Below, in pieces: positions 9,193 to 17,795 of a stretch of 64,000 nt of DNA. Under the pieces are notes generated by a model. It was not told the DNA's origin, did not search any database, and was given only the letters and a program-made list of their open reading frames with translations. Source of the stretch: Stenotrophomonas sp. BIO128-Bstrain (GTDB taxonomy: Bacteria; Pseudomonadota; Gammaproteobacteria; Xanthomonadales; Xanthomonadaceae); NCBI RefSeq assembly GCF_030128875.1, contig NZ_CP124620.1:3410001-3474000 (forward strand). The letters run 5' to 3'. A program made the translations under genes and the position numbers. Numbering within the stretch: the first letter of the stretch is position 1; each line of letters starts with the position of its first letter.

Positions 9193-9615
9193 TCACGGTT
9201 TTATCTGCTGGCCATCGCCACTGGGCACTGCGTCGTAGTAACGCCCCGTGCGGGTATCGAGCACGCGGTTGGGGCCCACCTGCTTGACCCCCGGAATGAT
9301 CCGGCCGTTTCGGTCGTAGACCTTGCTCTGCACGGCCGGCCCCCGCATCGGCGCCGGCTGCGATGGGCCTTGGCTCTGGATCGGGTGCGTGCGCAGCTGC
9401 TGTTGGGTCTGCGAGGACGATTTCACCGGCGCCATCTGCCCGGACAGGCTGTCGGCCGGGGCCGGCTGCACGGGGATCGGCAGGGGCGCGGGGGTCGGCG
9501 GCGGGGCCACGACCGGGCGGGTCGCGGTGGGGCTGGGTGGCGGCCCGATCTGCGCGACCGCGCCCAACGGGAGCAACGCCAGCAGGGCAGCGGCAAGGCG
9601 GCGTGGGCGGTACAT
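9193..9615 (-). CDS. Secreted proline-rich hypothetical protein (140 aa)
   Basis: 140-residue protein with an N-terminal signal peptide (MYRPRR, hydrophobic run, AVAQ cleavage region near residue 22). The next 50 residues are Pro/Ala/Val-rich and probably extended. A Gln/Ser-rich part follows, then a C-terminal block with VYDRNGRIIPGVKQVGPNRVLD that may fold. It is likely periplasmic. GGGAGA sits 6 bp before the chosen ATG. No known domain is recognised. Confidence 0.65.
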   Translation of the reverse strand: MYRPRRLAAALLALLPLGAVAQIGPPPSPTATRPVVAPPPTPAPLPIPVQPAPADSLSGQMAPVKSSSQTQQQLRTHPIQSQGPSQPAPMRGPAVQSKVYDRNGRIIPGVKQVGPNRVLDTRTGRYYDAVPSGDGQQIKP

Positions 9616-9740
9616 GGTGATCTCCCGGCGGCGGTTCAGGTCTTCACCATGCACCTGCACGGGTATCAGCACCATGAACGCCGGCTTGTACCTTGAGAGG
9701 CAAAAGCCCAATCTAACTGCCATACCAATAGGGAACCTTT

Positions 9741-10208
9741 ATGACGGCTTTTGACCTGTCCCCACCTACCGACGCCCAGCGCCAAGCCCTGGTGGCCGGC
9801 CTCAGCGCCGATGAGCAGCGTGTCCTCCTGCACCACGGCACCGAGGCGCCGTTCTGCGGGGTGTTCCTGGACAACAAGCAGGACGGGGTCTACGGCTGCC
9901 GGTTGTGCGGCCTGCCGCTGTTCCGCTCCAGCACCAAGTTCGACTCCGGCACCGGCTGGCCGAGCTTCTTTGCCCCCTTCGATCCGGCCCATGTCCGCGA
10001 GATCCGCGATGCCAGCCATGGCATGGTCCGCACCGAAATCGTCTGTGCGCGGTGTGACAGCCATCTCGGCCATGTCTTCCCCGATGGCCCGCCGCCGACC
10101 CATGAACGCCACTGCCTGAACTCGGTCTCGTTGTCGTTCACCCCCAATGGGCAGGCCTATCCGGACCCGCTGCAACGCGGTGGTGCCGAGGCTGGCCCGG
10201 CAGGCTGA
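9741..10208 (+). CDS. msrB: Peptide-methionine (R)-S-oxide reductase MsrB
   Basis: 155-residue methionine-R-sulfoxide reductase, which repairs oxidised methionine in proteins using thioredoxin. Structural zinc is held by two CxxC pairs (Cys53/56 and Cys102/105). The catalytic Cys is Cys125 in [19 protein letters not shown] and [12 protein letters not shown] are family signatures. The length is that of a stand-alone cytoplasmic MsrB with no signal peptide. It is followed by motA at 61 bp; functional linkage to motility is not implied. Confidence 0.95.
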   Translation: MTAFDLSPPTDAQRQALVAGLSADEQRVLLHHGTEAPFCGVFLDNKQDGVYGCRLCGLPLFRSSTKFDSGTGWPSFFAPFDPAHVREIRDASHGMVRTEIVCARCDSHLGHVFPDGPPPTHERHCLNSVSLSFTPNGQAYPDPLQRGGAEAGPAG

Positions 10209-10269
10209 ATCCGGGAAAGTGTGACGTCGAGCGAACGCCCCCCTTCAGAAAGGGTGTGAAGGGGCCGAC

Positions 10270-11154
10270 ATGGAGGTATCCCCTTCCCGCGTCGGCCCCA
10301 TGCTCATCATCGTTGGACTTCTCGTCGTCATCCTCAGCGTGCTCGGCGGTTACGTCGGGGCGCACGGCAAACTCGGCGCGCTGTGGCAGCCCTACGAACT
10401 GGTGATCATCGGCGGTGCGGCGCTGGGTGCGTTCCTGGTCGGCACGCCGGTCAAAACCGTGAAGCAGACCCTGGCGGCCACCGTGGGCGTGTTCAAGGGG
10501 CCACGCTACAAGCAGCAGGACTACATCGACGTCCTCAGCCTGCTCTATGAGCTGCTCAACAAGGCCCGCCGCGAAGGATTCATGGCGCTGGAGGACCACG
10601 TCGAGCGCCCGGCCGAAAGCAGCATCTTCGCCAACTACCCCAAGGTGCAAGCCGACCACCACCTGGTCGATTTCATCACCGACTGCCTGCGCCTGATGAT
10701 CGGCAGCAACATCGAGCCGCACGAGCTGGAGCCGCTGCTGGAGCTGGAACTGGAGAAGCACCATGGCGAGGCGATGCAGCCGGCCGCGGTGCTCAACAAG
10801 GTCGCCGACGGCCTGCCCGGCTTCGGCATCGTCGCCGCGGTGCTGGGCATCGTGATCACCATGGGCTCGATCGGCGGGGAAATCACGGAAGTCGGCGCAC
10901 ACGTCGCCGGCGCGCTGGTCGGCACCTTCCTGGGCATCCTGCTGGCCTATGGCTTCGTCGGCCCGCTGGCCTCGGCCGTGGAAGCGCGCGCCGAACAGGA
11001 CGCACGCATCTACGAATCGGTCAAGACCGCCCTGCTGGCCTGCCTGCGCGGCTACAACCCGAAGATCGCCCTGGAATTCGCCCGCAAGACCCTGCCGTCC
11101 AACGTGCGCCCGGGCTTCAGCGAGTTCGAACAGCACCTCAAGACGGTCAAGTAA
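10270..11154 (+). CDS. motA: Flagellar motor stator protein MotA
   Basis: 294-residue inner-membrane stator subunit that couples ion flow to flagellar rotation together with MotB. Four membrane segments are visible (about residues 11-32, 42-58, 180-204 and 208-230), with the large cytoplasmic loop between the second and third. The fourth-helix region contains GFGIVAAVLGIVITMGS, typical of MotA. The ATG at 10270 follows GAAGGGG at good spacing; a second ATG at 10300 (MLIIVG) resembles the usual family start and cannot be excluded. motB follows after 9 bp. Confidence 0.93.
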   Translation: MEVSPSRVGPMLIIVGLLVVILSVLGGYVGAHGKLGALWQPYELVIIGGAALGAFLVGTPVKTVKQTLAATVGVFKGPRYKQQDYIDVLSLLYELLNKARREGFMALEDHVERPAESSIFANYPKVQADHHLVDFITDCLRLMIGSNIEPHELEPLLELELEKHHGEAMQPAAVLNKVADGLPGFGIVAAVLGIVITMGSIGGEITEVGAHVAGALVGTFLGILLAYGFVGPLASAVEARAEQDARIYESVKTALLACLRGYNPKIALEFARKTLPSNVRPGFSEFEQHLKTVK

Positions 11155-11163
11155 GGCAGCGCC

Positions 11164-12111
11164 ATGGCCGAGACCAAACCCACCGTCATCGTCCGCCGGG
11201 TCAAGAAGGCCGGTCATGCCGCGCACCATGGCGGTGCCTGGAAAGTGGCCTACGCCGACTTCGTGACCGCGATGATGGCCTTCTTCCTGGTGCTGTGGCT
11301 GATGGCCGCCACCAGCAAGCCCGAGCGCGCGGCGATCTCCGAATACTTCCGCAACCCCAGCCCGCTGGCCGGCAGCAGCTCCACCCCGGCCCCGGGCATG
11401 GCCGGACCGGGCGGCGCCAGCACCTCGATGATCAAGCTGGGCGGCGCCACCGACATCTCGCGCGGCAACAGCAACGATCCCTTCCAGAACCAGCAGGCCT
11501 CCCGGCCCGTGCCGCAGCAGGACGAGCGCGAGCGCGAGAAACGCCAGCTCGAAGCGCTCAAGCAGGAGTTGGAAGAAGCGATCAGCAAGAGCCAGGCGCT
11601 GGAACCGTTCAAGGATCAGCTGCTGCTCGACCTCACCCCGGAAGGCCTGCGCATCCAGATCGTGGACAAGCAGAACCGGCCGATGTTCGACATGGGCAGC
11701 GCCTCGCTCAAGCCCTACACGCGCGCGATCCTTCGCGAGCTGTCGCAGTTCATCAACCACGTGCCGAACCGGATCAGCATCACCGGCCATACCGACACCA
11801 CCGCCTACAACGCGGCCCACGGCTACAGCAACTGGGAGCTCAGCGCCGACCGCGCCAATGCCGCCCGGCGGGCGCTGCTTGATGGCGGCATGACCGAGGA
11901 CAAGGTGACCCGGGTGGTCGGGCTGTCCTCCTCGGTGCTGTTCGACCGCACGCAGCCGGACAACCCCATCAACCGCCGGATCAGCATCGTGGTGATGACC
12001 AAGGCGGCCGAAGCGGCGGCCTTGGCCGGCGCCGGGCAGGAAGTGGCGCTGTCGCCCACCGCTGCCGACGCCGATATCCAGGCAACGCTCGCGCCGGCTG
12101 TCGCGCCGTAA
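11164..12111 (+). CDS. motB: Flagellar motor stator protein MotB
   Basis: 315-residue partner of MotA. A basic N-terminus precedes one membrane helix (about 31-50) in which Asp32 of YADFVTAMMAF is the conserved ion-binding aspartate, at the same number as in E. coli MotB. A plug/linker region rich in Ser, Gly and charged residues leads to a C-terminal OmpA-like peptidoglycan-binding domain (about 165-285; SITGHTDT, NWELSADRANAARRALL, NPINRRISIVV). It is co-transcribed with motA; the pair stands apart from other flagellar genes. Confidence 0.94.
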   Translation: MAETKPTVIVRRVKKAGHAAHHGGAWKVAYADFVTAMMAFFLVLWLMAATSKPERAAISEYFRNPSPLAGSSSTPAPGMAGPGGASTSMIKLGGATDISRGNSNDPFQNQQASRPVPQQDEREREKRQLEALKQELEEAISKSQALEPFKDQLLLDLTPEGLRIQIVDKQNRPMFDMGSASLKPYTRAILRELSQFINHVPNRISITGHTDTTAYNAAHGYSNWELSADRANAARRALLDGGMTEDKVTRVVGLSSSVLFDRTQPDNPINRRISIVVMTKAAEAAALAGAGQEVALSPTAADADIQATLAPAVAP

Positions 12112-12155
12112 GGGACGCGACGAAGGCGGCAGCAGAGGGAATTCAGGGAATCCGT

Positions 12156-12227
12156 GGAGCCGGCCAGCGGCCGGTGCTGACGAACGCCTGTGAGGAATCC
12201 GTGGAGCCGGCCAGCGGCCGGCACTAC
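12156..12227. repeat. Two SMAG/REP-type palindromes (one degenerate)
   Basis: Two copies of a GC-rich palindrome 47 bp apart. The intact copy (12203-12227), read on the minus strand, begins GTAGTGCCGGCC and folds GCCGGCC with GGCCGGC. The first copy (12156-12178) has lost its GTAG end. Both are preceded by the shared word GGAATCCGT. GTAG plus a short imperfect stem is the SMAG pattern of S. maltophilia. They sit just after motB and may act as transcript-end structures. Confidence 0.75.
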
Positions 12228-12261
12228 AATGGGTCTTTCCTTTTGTAGATAGACCGCACCC

Positions 12262-12774
12262 ATGTCCAAGCAGTCCAAGGCCAAGCGCGACAAGCGCAAG
12301 AAGCAGCAGCCCAAGCGCCCGATCAACCGCCTCAACGCCCAGCAGCCGGTGCAGAACCATGCCGTGCTGACCAACGAAGAGGGCCAGGTCGTCGCTGCGA
12401 TCGGCCTGCAGGGCACCGAGTGGCTGCTGGCCATCGGCGGCCAGACCATGGGCAACGCCGACAACCCGGTGCCGATGCTGGCCATGCTCAAGCACCTGTC
12501 CAACGTCCAGGAAAAGGAAGGCCGCAAGGTCAACCTGGAGTACTCGACCCAGCTGCAGCAGCTGATCGACGACCTGGCCGCCGACGAAGGCAAGACTGCC
12601 GACGAATACCTGGCTCAGCTGGTCTCCGAGTTTGAAGGTGTGGAAGGCGAGGAAGGCGAAGACGCCGAAACCGCTGCCGACGCCGGCGACGACGCCAAGG
12701 TGGCAGACGAGGCCGGCACCGATGCCGCCGCCGACGCCGCCCCGGCCGCCAGCGACGACAAGCCGCAGGCCTGA
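12262..12774 (+). CDS. Conserved hypothetical protein with basic head and acidic tail
   Basis: 170-residue soluble protein. The first 25 residues are strongly basic (KQSKAKRDKRKKQQPKR), the centre (about 30-115) is a folded-looking mixed region (WLLAIGGQTMG), and the last 50 residues are almost only Glu, Asp, Ala and Gly. The charge polarity suggests contact with nucleic acid or ribosomes through the N-terminus, but this is inference. The DUF4031 gene starts 14 bp after its stop, so the two are likely co-transcribed. No named family is recognised. Confidence 0.65.
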   Translation: MSKQSKAKRDKRKKQQPKRPINRLNAQQPVQNHAVLTNEEGQVVAAIGLQGTEWLLAIGGQTMGNADNPVPMLAMLKHLSNVQEKEGRKVNLEYSTQLQQLIDDLAADEGKTADEYLAQLVSEFEGVEGEEGEDAETAADAGDDAKVADEAGTDAAADAAPAASDDKPQA

Positions 12775-12788
12775 GCCACGGCGATCCG

Positions 12789-13064
12789 GTGACGGTCTAT
12801 ATCGACGATGCGGTACATCCCTGGCGCGGCGAGCGCTGGGCGCATCTGATGGCCGACACCCTGCCCGAGCTGCACGCCATGGCGGCGCAGCTCGGGATTC
12901 CACGGCGGGCGTTCCAGAACCGCCGCAGCGGCGCGCACTACGACGTGCCCGCCCCACTGCGCCTGCAGGCGATCGCCCTGGGCGCACAGGCCATCTCACG
13001 GCATACGGACCGCGAACGGGTCAAAGCCGTGATCGCCAACGCAAGAAGCCAGTATCAGGCGTAG
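12789..13064 (+). CDS. DUF4031 domain protein
   Basis: 91-residue protein beginning at a GTG. The sequence VYIDDAVHPWRGERWAHLMAD near the start, then ELHAMAAQLGIPRRAFQ and a conserved HYDVP, is the pattern of DUF4031, a small family of unknown function widespread in bacteria. The absence of membrane segments or a signal peptide indicates a cytoplasmic protein. It is downstream of, and probably co-transcribed with, the basic/acidic hypothetical gene. Confidence 0.75.
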   Translation: MTVYIDDAVHPWRGERWAHLMADTLPELHAMAAQLGIPRRAFQNRRSGAHYDVPAPLRLQAIALGAQAISRHTDRERVKAVIANARSQYQA

Positions 13065-13106
13065 CTGCCGACCGTGGGTCGGCATGCGCAGGCCGCAATC
13101 GCGCCC

Positions 13107-13649
13107 TCAGAACGGATCGCTGCCCGGCCGTACTTCCACGCCCAGCAGCGAGCACAGCGCCAGCATCGCATCGTCATCGCGGTTGAGCGCCATCCAGCCG
13201 GCCAGCGTGTCATTGCCGGTATCCACGCTCCACAGCGCGTAGTTGTGCTCGCGCAGGCGGTCGTGGGCGGTGGTCATCAACATCGGCGCATCCACCTCCG
13301 CCGCGAAGTCTTCATCGTCCAGGTCGCCGCCCCAGTCGATCTGCAGGTTCCAGCGCGCGGACAGCTCGTTCACCGCCGACATCAGCGCATCGGCATCGCC
13401 CCGCTCCACCTCGAACCCGGACTGCCAGGCAATCGCGGCCATCATCGGCGGCAGCCAGTCGGCGTCCTCATCGATGCCCTCGCCGCTTTCCAGCAGCGCT
13501 TCGCGCCAGCGGTTGAACTGCTGCAGCGCCAGTTCTTCATCGCCCGGGTTGATCAGCACGAACAGATTCCAGATCCGCGCCTCGAAATCGTCCTCGTCGA
13601 AATCGCGCTCTTCTTCTTCGAAGTCGAAATAATCGCTGTTGTCGGGCAT
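13107..13649 (-). CDS. Acidic hypothetical protein (180 aa), possibly DUF6630
   Basis: 180-residue, strongly acidic cytoplasmic protein. The first 25 residues are mostly Asp, Glu and Phe. The C-terminal part contains YALWSVDTGNDTLAGWM, a pattern I associate tentatively with the DUF6630 family. No catalytic motif, signal or membrane segment is seen. It is convergent with DUF4031 and divergent from the DUF3297 gene. Confidence 0.6.
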   Translation of the reverse strand: MPDNSDYFDFEEEERDFDEDDFEARIWNLFVLINPGDEELALQQFNRWREALLESGEGIDEDADWLPPMMAAIAWQSGFEVERGDADALMSAVNELSARWNLQIDWGGDLDDEDFAAEVDAPMLMTTAHDRLREHNYALWSVDTGNDTLAGWMALNRDDDAMLALCSLLGVEVRPGSDPF

Positions 13650-13785
13650 GGCCGGTAATCCTGGAGACAGGGGCGCATTCTGCCGTGCAAGGGCGTTGGC
13701 AGGAAGCGAAATTCGGCGTGGGGCCCGCTGCGGTTTATCCTGTGCGGCAGAAGACGGCCTTGGTGGTCGTCAGCATCCTGTGACC

Positions 13786-14037
13786 ATGAGCGATACCCCT
13801 CCCGATCACCTGGCGATCAACCCGGCCAGCCCCTTCCACGATGCCGCTGCGCTGGAGCGCGGCGTAGGCATCCGCTTCAACGACGTCGAGCGCGACAACG
13901 TTGAAGAATATTCGGTCAGCGAAGGCTGGATCCGCGTGCAGGCCGGCAAGGCCCGCGACCGCCGCGGCAACCCGATGACGATCAAGGTCAAGGGCACCGT
14001 GGTGGCCTACTTCCTGGATCAGAAGCCGGACGCCTGA
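13786..14037 (+). CDS. DUF3297 family protein
   Basis: 83-residue soluble protein. The stretch RGVGIRFNDVERDNVEEYSV followed by EGWIRV and KARDRRGNPMTIKVKG matches DUF3297, a small family sometimes labelled glutathione-peroxidase related without experimental support. The ATG at 13786 is preferred because the open frame upstream encodes no plausible protein. An inverted SMAG pair follows the gene and may end its transcript. Confidence 0.7.
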   Translation: MSDTPPDHLAINPASPFHDAAALERGVGIRFNDVERDNVEEYSVSEGWIRVQAGKARDRRGNPMTIKVKGTVVAYFLDQKPDA

Positions 14038-14075
14038 TCCCACGTCTGCCGGAGACGCCTGATCCACGTGTGGCG

Positions 14076-14166
14076 GGGTAGAGCCACCCCACGGGTGGCT
14101 GCGCGGACCCACTGGAACCCTCGCGTCAGGGACGAAGGGCAGCCACCCATGGGGTGGCTCTACCCG
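14076..14166. repeat. Convergent pair of SMAG/REP elements
   Basis: Two SMAG palindromes in inverted orientation: GTAGAGCCACCCC with GGGTGGCT at 14078-14100, and its mirror AGCCACCC with GGGGTGGCTCTAC at 14141-14163. Each folds alone, and the two can also pair with each other as one long stem around a 40-base spacer. They separate the converging DUF3297 and antiporter genes, a typical place for such pairs to act as a bidirectional end structure. Confidence 0.75.
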
Positions 14167-14181
14167 TGGCACGGTGAGGCC

Positions 14182-15825
14182 TCAATCGCGTTGCCGCGTC
14201 TCCAGCAGGTCCAGATTGCGGATCAGCCTGCGCGAGATCTCATCGGAGATCTTGCCCCGCCGGGTCAGGCGGAACAGTTCTTCACGCTCAGCGGTCAGCC
14301 CCGCGGTACGCAGCTGGCGATAGCCCTGCTCCATGCGCTTGACCTTCTCCGGATCCGCATCCGGCCCGGCTTCCTTCTCCAGGTTGCGCTGGTACAGCAG
14401 GCTGACCCGCGAGGCGGCGTCGTTGTAGAGCTGCACGTTCTCGGTGGTCTGGTTCTGCACCAGCTGCTGGCGCGTGCGCTCCACGCCGGCCAGCGCCGCC
14501 TTGGCGGCCAGCTTGCGGGCCAGGTCCTCTTCCTTGCGCTCGCCCGAATCGGCCGGCAATTCCAGGCCTTTGAGCAGGCGCGGCAGCGCGATGCTGGCAC
14601 CGACCAGCGAGATCAGGATCACCGCCGCGGCCAGGAAGATCACCAGGTCACGTGCCGGGAAGGCACTGCCGTCGGGCAGGAACAACGGCAGGGTCAGCAC
14701 GCCGGCCAGGGTGATCGCACCGCGCACGCCCGCCACCGAGGTCGCCACCACGATCCGCCAGGAGGTGCCCTGCCGGGCCTCGCCCCGATGGCGCGCACGC
14801 AGCAGGCTCCAGCGCAGCGACAGCCACACCCAGGCCAGGCGCAGCAGCACCAGCGCCAGGTTGATCACCACCACATAGACCAGCAGCCACCACGCACTGT
14901 GGTGCCCGCTCTCGCTGACGGTCTTGATCGCGCGTTCCACGATGCCCGGCAACTGCTCGCCCAGCAACACGAACATGATCCCGTTGAAGCTGAACTGCAG
15001 CATGTTCCAGACCGCCGTGCGCTGCACGCGCATGCTGCCCGAGACGCGGCCGGTAAGCTCCACGTAGCTCATCGTGACACCCGCGGCGACCGCCGAGAGG
15101 ATGCCCGACGCATTGAGTTCTTCGGCCAGCAGGTAGGCCGCGAACGGAATCAGCAGGTTGACCAGCAGCGCCGCACCCGGCTCCTCGCCGAAGCGCCGCC
15201 ACAGCCAGCGCTGGAAGGTGGACACGCCCAGCGTCACCGCCACGCCGATCGCCAGTCCGGCCACTGCCACCCACAGGAAGGTCAGCGAGGCGTTCGCCAG
15301 CGAGAAGGTCCCGGTCATCACCGCCGCCACTGCGAAGCGGAAACAGACCAGGCCGGACGCATCGTTGAGCAGCGACTCGCCTTCCAGGATGTGCATCAGC
15401 CGCTTGGGAATCGGCGCGCGCGAGGCGATCGAGCTGACCGCCACCGGGTCGGTCGGGGAGATGATCGCCGCCAGCGCGAAGGCCACCGCCAGCGGCATCA
15501 CCGGGATCATCCAGTGGATCAGGAAGCCGGCGCCGATCACGGTGAACACGACCAGCCCGAAGGCCAGTTCCAGGATTACGCCCTTGTCGCGGAACAGGCC
15601 CTGCTTGGGGATGCGCCAGCCATCCAGGAACAGCAGCGGCGGCAGGAACAGCAGGAAGAACATCTCCGGCTCGAGCGCGTGGCCGCGGTTGAACACCCCG
15701 GCAATGACCGCGCCCAGCCCGATCTGCACCAGCGGCAACGGCAGCGACAACGGCAATACGCGGACCAGGTAGCCGCTGGCGACCACCGCCACCAGCATCG
15801 CCAGAACGACTTCAATGGTATGCAT
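14182..15825 (-). CDS. Na+/H+ antiporter, CPA1 family
   Basis: 547-residue monovalent cation/proton antiporter of the inner membrane. About twelve hydrophobic segments fill the first 400 residues; the ion-site region ALAAIISPTDPVAVSSI and the following GESLLNDASGLVCFRFA are CPA1 signatures. The C-terminal 150 residues are charged and helical, a cytoplasmic regulatory tail as in the NhaP/YjcE group. The start is the ATG beginning MHTIEVVL; the upstream extension lacks coding character. It exchanges Na+ or K+ for protons in pH and salt homeostasis; the exact ion is not predictable. Confidence 0.88.
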   Translation of the reverse strand: MHTIEVVLAMLVAVVASGYLVRVLPLSLPLPLVQIGLGAVIAGVFNRGHALEPEMFFLLFLPPLLFLDGWRIPKQGLFRDKGVILELAFGLVVFTVIGAGFLIHWMIPVMPLAVAFALAAIISPTDPVAVSSIASRAPIPKRLMHILEGESLLNDASGLVCFRFAVAAVMTGTFSLANASLTFLWVAVAGLAIGVAVTLGVSTFQRWLWRRFGEEPGAALLVNLLIPFAAYLLAEELNASGILSAVAAGVTMSYVELTGRVSGSMRVQRTAVWNMLQFSFNGIMFVLLGEQLPGIVERAIKTVSESGHHSAWWLLVYVVVINLALVLLRLAWVWLSLRWSLLRARHRGEARQGTSWRIVVATSVAGVRGAITLAGVLTLPLFLPDGSAFPARDLVIFLAAAVILISLVGASIALPRLLKGLELPADSGERKEEDLARKLAAKAALAGVERTRQQLVQNQTTENVQLYNDAASRVSLLYQRNLEKEAGPDADPEKVKRMEQGYRQLRTAGLTAEREELFRLTRRGKISDEISRRLIRNLDLLETRQRD

Positions 15826-15956
15826 GCATTTTCCAGTAAGCAGCGCGGGGGAGGCTGCGGACAGCCGGCGCCGGAAACAGGAAAAAACGTACCACACGTG
15901 CGCCGCCACGCGAATGCGCGGGGCGCGGCAGGCTCAGTCGGCGGACAGCCGGCCCC

Positions 15957-16766
15957 TCATGCGGCGCGCTGCTGCGCGTCGGCGCCATCGAAGCGATAGA
16001 TGTCCATCGCCAGGAAGCCTGCATCGATCCCGGCATCGATGCGCTGCGCACCGAGCGCTTCGCCACCGGCGGCGCCCATCGCAAAGTGCAGCGGCTGCAG
16101 GTGCTCGTCGCTGGGGTGCGCCTGCACCGCGTGCGGGGCCTGGCGGCGGTAATCGATCAACGCGGCGCTGTCATCGGCGGCCAGGCGCTGCTCGACCCAT
16201 TCGATGAAGGGCCGCACATAAGGGGCCTCCTTGCCATCCGCGTAGCTGCGCCAATCGTGCAGGTTGTGGGTGATGCTGCCCGAGCCGATCAACAGCACAC
16301 CCTGCTCGCGCAGCGGCGCCAGCGCGCGCCCCAGCGCGAACTGGTGAGCCGGCCCGAGCAGTGGCTGGATCGCCAGCGGCACGACCGGGATGTCCGCCTG
16401 CGGATACAGGAACCGCAGCGGCACCCATGCACCGTGATCGAGACCGCGCTGTGGATCGATCGCGGTCGGCAGACCGGCAGCGCCCAGCCGCTGCGCGACC
16501 TCCTGCGCCAGCGCGGGCTCGCCCGGGGCCGGATACTGCAGGTCGAACAGTGCCTGCGGGAAACCGCCGAAATCGTGAAGGGTGGGCGGCTGGGCGTGGC
16601 CGCCGACCGCCGGCTGGTGCGTCAGCCAGTGCGCCGAGGCCATCACGATCGCGCGCGGGCGCGGCAGGCGCGCCGCCAGCGCGGCCAGGCGCTCGCCCAC
16701 CAGACCGGGATGGAGTGCGGTCATCGGCGAGCCATGGGAGATATAGAGGGACGGCAAGCGGGACAT
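15957..16766 (-). CDS. ygiD: 4,5-DOPA dioxygenase extradiol-like (LigB/DODA family)
   Basis: 269-residue class III extradiol ring-cleavage dioxygenase of the YgiD/DODA type. Metal-ligand candidates are His in SHGSPM (near residue 11), ASAHWLT, GSGSITHN and the late LQPLHFAMGA. The family opens catechol rings such as L-DOPA with a divalent metal; the natural substrate in bacteria is often unknown. ATG 16766 has GGAG six bases upstream. It diverges from a LysR regulator 111 bp away, which is probably its activator or repressor. Confidence 0.82.
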   Translation of the reverse strand: MSRLPSLYISHGSPMTALHPGLVGERLAALAARLPRPRAIVMASAHWLTHQPAVGGHAQPPTLHDFGGFPQALFDLQYPAPGEPALAQEVAQRLGAAGLPTAIDPQRGLDHGAWVPLRFLYPQADIPVVPLAIQPLLGPAHQFALGRALAPLREQGVLLIGSGSITHNLHDWRSYADGKEAPYVRPFIEWVEQRLAADDSAALIDYRRQAPHAVQAHPSDEHLQPLHFAMGAAGGEALGAQRIDAGIDAGFLAMDIYRFDGADAQQRAA

Positions 16767-16877
16767 CACGGACTCCAATGGCAGGACCCAACGGGTCGAT
16801 CTGCAGATCAGCGTATTGCGGACAGATCGGCCAATAAATACGATGCATCGACGCTGTTTATTTCGGAAAAAGAAACA
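16767..16877. promoter_or_regulatory. Divergent promoter between dioxygenase and LysR genes
   Basis: Short AT-rich divergent region, unlike its GC-rich flanks. It contains the perfect palindrome CGATGCATCG at 16841-16850, with AATAAA and TTTATT on either side. LysR proteins usually bind an imperfect dyad in such divergent regions; this is a candidate site, inferred from position and symmetry only. Confidence 0.35.
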
Positions 16878-17759
16878 ATGGACACTCTGGACGCCATGCG
16901 TGTGTTTGTCGCCGTGGTCGAGCGCAATGGCTTCAGTGCCGCCGCGCAGGCCCTGGACCTGTCCACCGCCGGGGTGACCCGGCAGATCGCGGCGCTGGAA
17001 AAGCGCCTCTCGACCCGGCTGCTCAACCGTACGACCCGCCGCGTGAGCCCCACGAGCACGGGCGCGGCCTATTACGCCGAGTCCGTGCGGCTGCTGGCCG
17101 AGTTCGATGCGCTGGAAGCCGGCATCAGTGCGCAGGCGCTGGAGCCCTCGGGGCGGCTGCGGATCAACGCACCGGTCAGCTATGGGATCGCCCGCCTGGG
17201 CCCGCTGCTGGCCGGGTATCGCGCGCGCTACCCGCAGGTGGAACTGGACCTGTCGCTGTCCGACCGTCTGGTGGACATGGTCGAAGAAGGCTATGACGTG
17301 GCCATCCGCATCACCCGCCAGCCCAGCCCGGCCCTGATCGCGCGCAAGCTGGGCGAAGCGCAGATCAGCCTATGCGCAGCGCCGTCGTACCTGGACGCGC
17401 ACGGGCGCCCGCAGCAGCCGGAAGACCTGTCCGCGCACGAGTGCCTGAGCTACAGCTACTGGGCCGGTGGCGATGCATGGCAACTGCAGGGACCACGTGG
17501 GGAGGTCTCGGTGCCGGTGCATGGCGGTGTCCGCGCCAACAACGGCGATGTGCTGCGCGAGGCCGCGATCGCCGGCATGGGCATCATCGTGCAGCCGGAT
17601 TTCCTGGTCGCCGAGGCGCTGGCCGATGGGCGGCTGGAGCGCGTGCTGCCCGAGTGGCAGGTGCCGGGCGTGGGCATCCATGCGGTGTACACCAGCCGCA
17701 GCCACCTGGCCCCGAAGGTGCGCAGTTTCATCGACTACCTGGTGGACGCCCTGGCGTGA
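16878..17759 (+). CDS. LysR family transcriptional regulator
   Basis: 293-residue LysR-type regulator. The N-terminal winged helix-turn-helix (MDTLDAMRVFVAVVERNGFSA to about residue 60, with LSTAGVTRQIAALEKRL) is followed by a periplasmic-binding-like effector domain (about 90-290). It belongs to the CrgA/DsdC-like branch with SGRLRINAPVSYG after the linker helix. AAAGAAAC precedes the ATG. The divergent dioxygenase gene is the likely target. Confidence 0.88.
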   Translation: MDTLDAMRVFVAVVERNGFSAAAQALDLSTAGVTRQIAALEKRLSTRLLNRTTRRVSPTSTGAAYYAESVRLLAEFDALEAGISAQALEPSGRLRINAPVSYGIARLGPLLAGYRARYPQVELDLSLSDRLVDMVEEGYDVAIRITRQPSPALIARKLGEAQISLCAAPSYLDAHGRPQQPEDLSAHECLSYSYWAGGDAWQLQGPRGEVSVPVHGGVRANNGDVLREAAIAGMGIIVQPDFLVAEALADGRLERVLPEWQVPGVGIHAVYTSRSHLAPKVRSFIDYLVDALA

Positions 17760-17795
17760 TGCCGCGCGGCACCCGCCACCAGACACCACCCGGCG

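Noticed and set aside
10138..12999. Very long open frame (953 codons) on the minus strand opposite motA, motB and neighbours
   Set aside because: It is a shadow of high-GC codons in motAB; composition is Arg/Gly/His-biased, and no domain is present.
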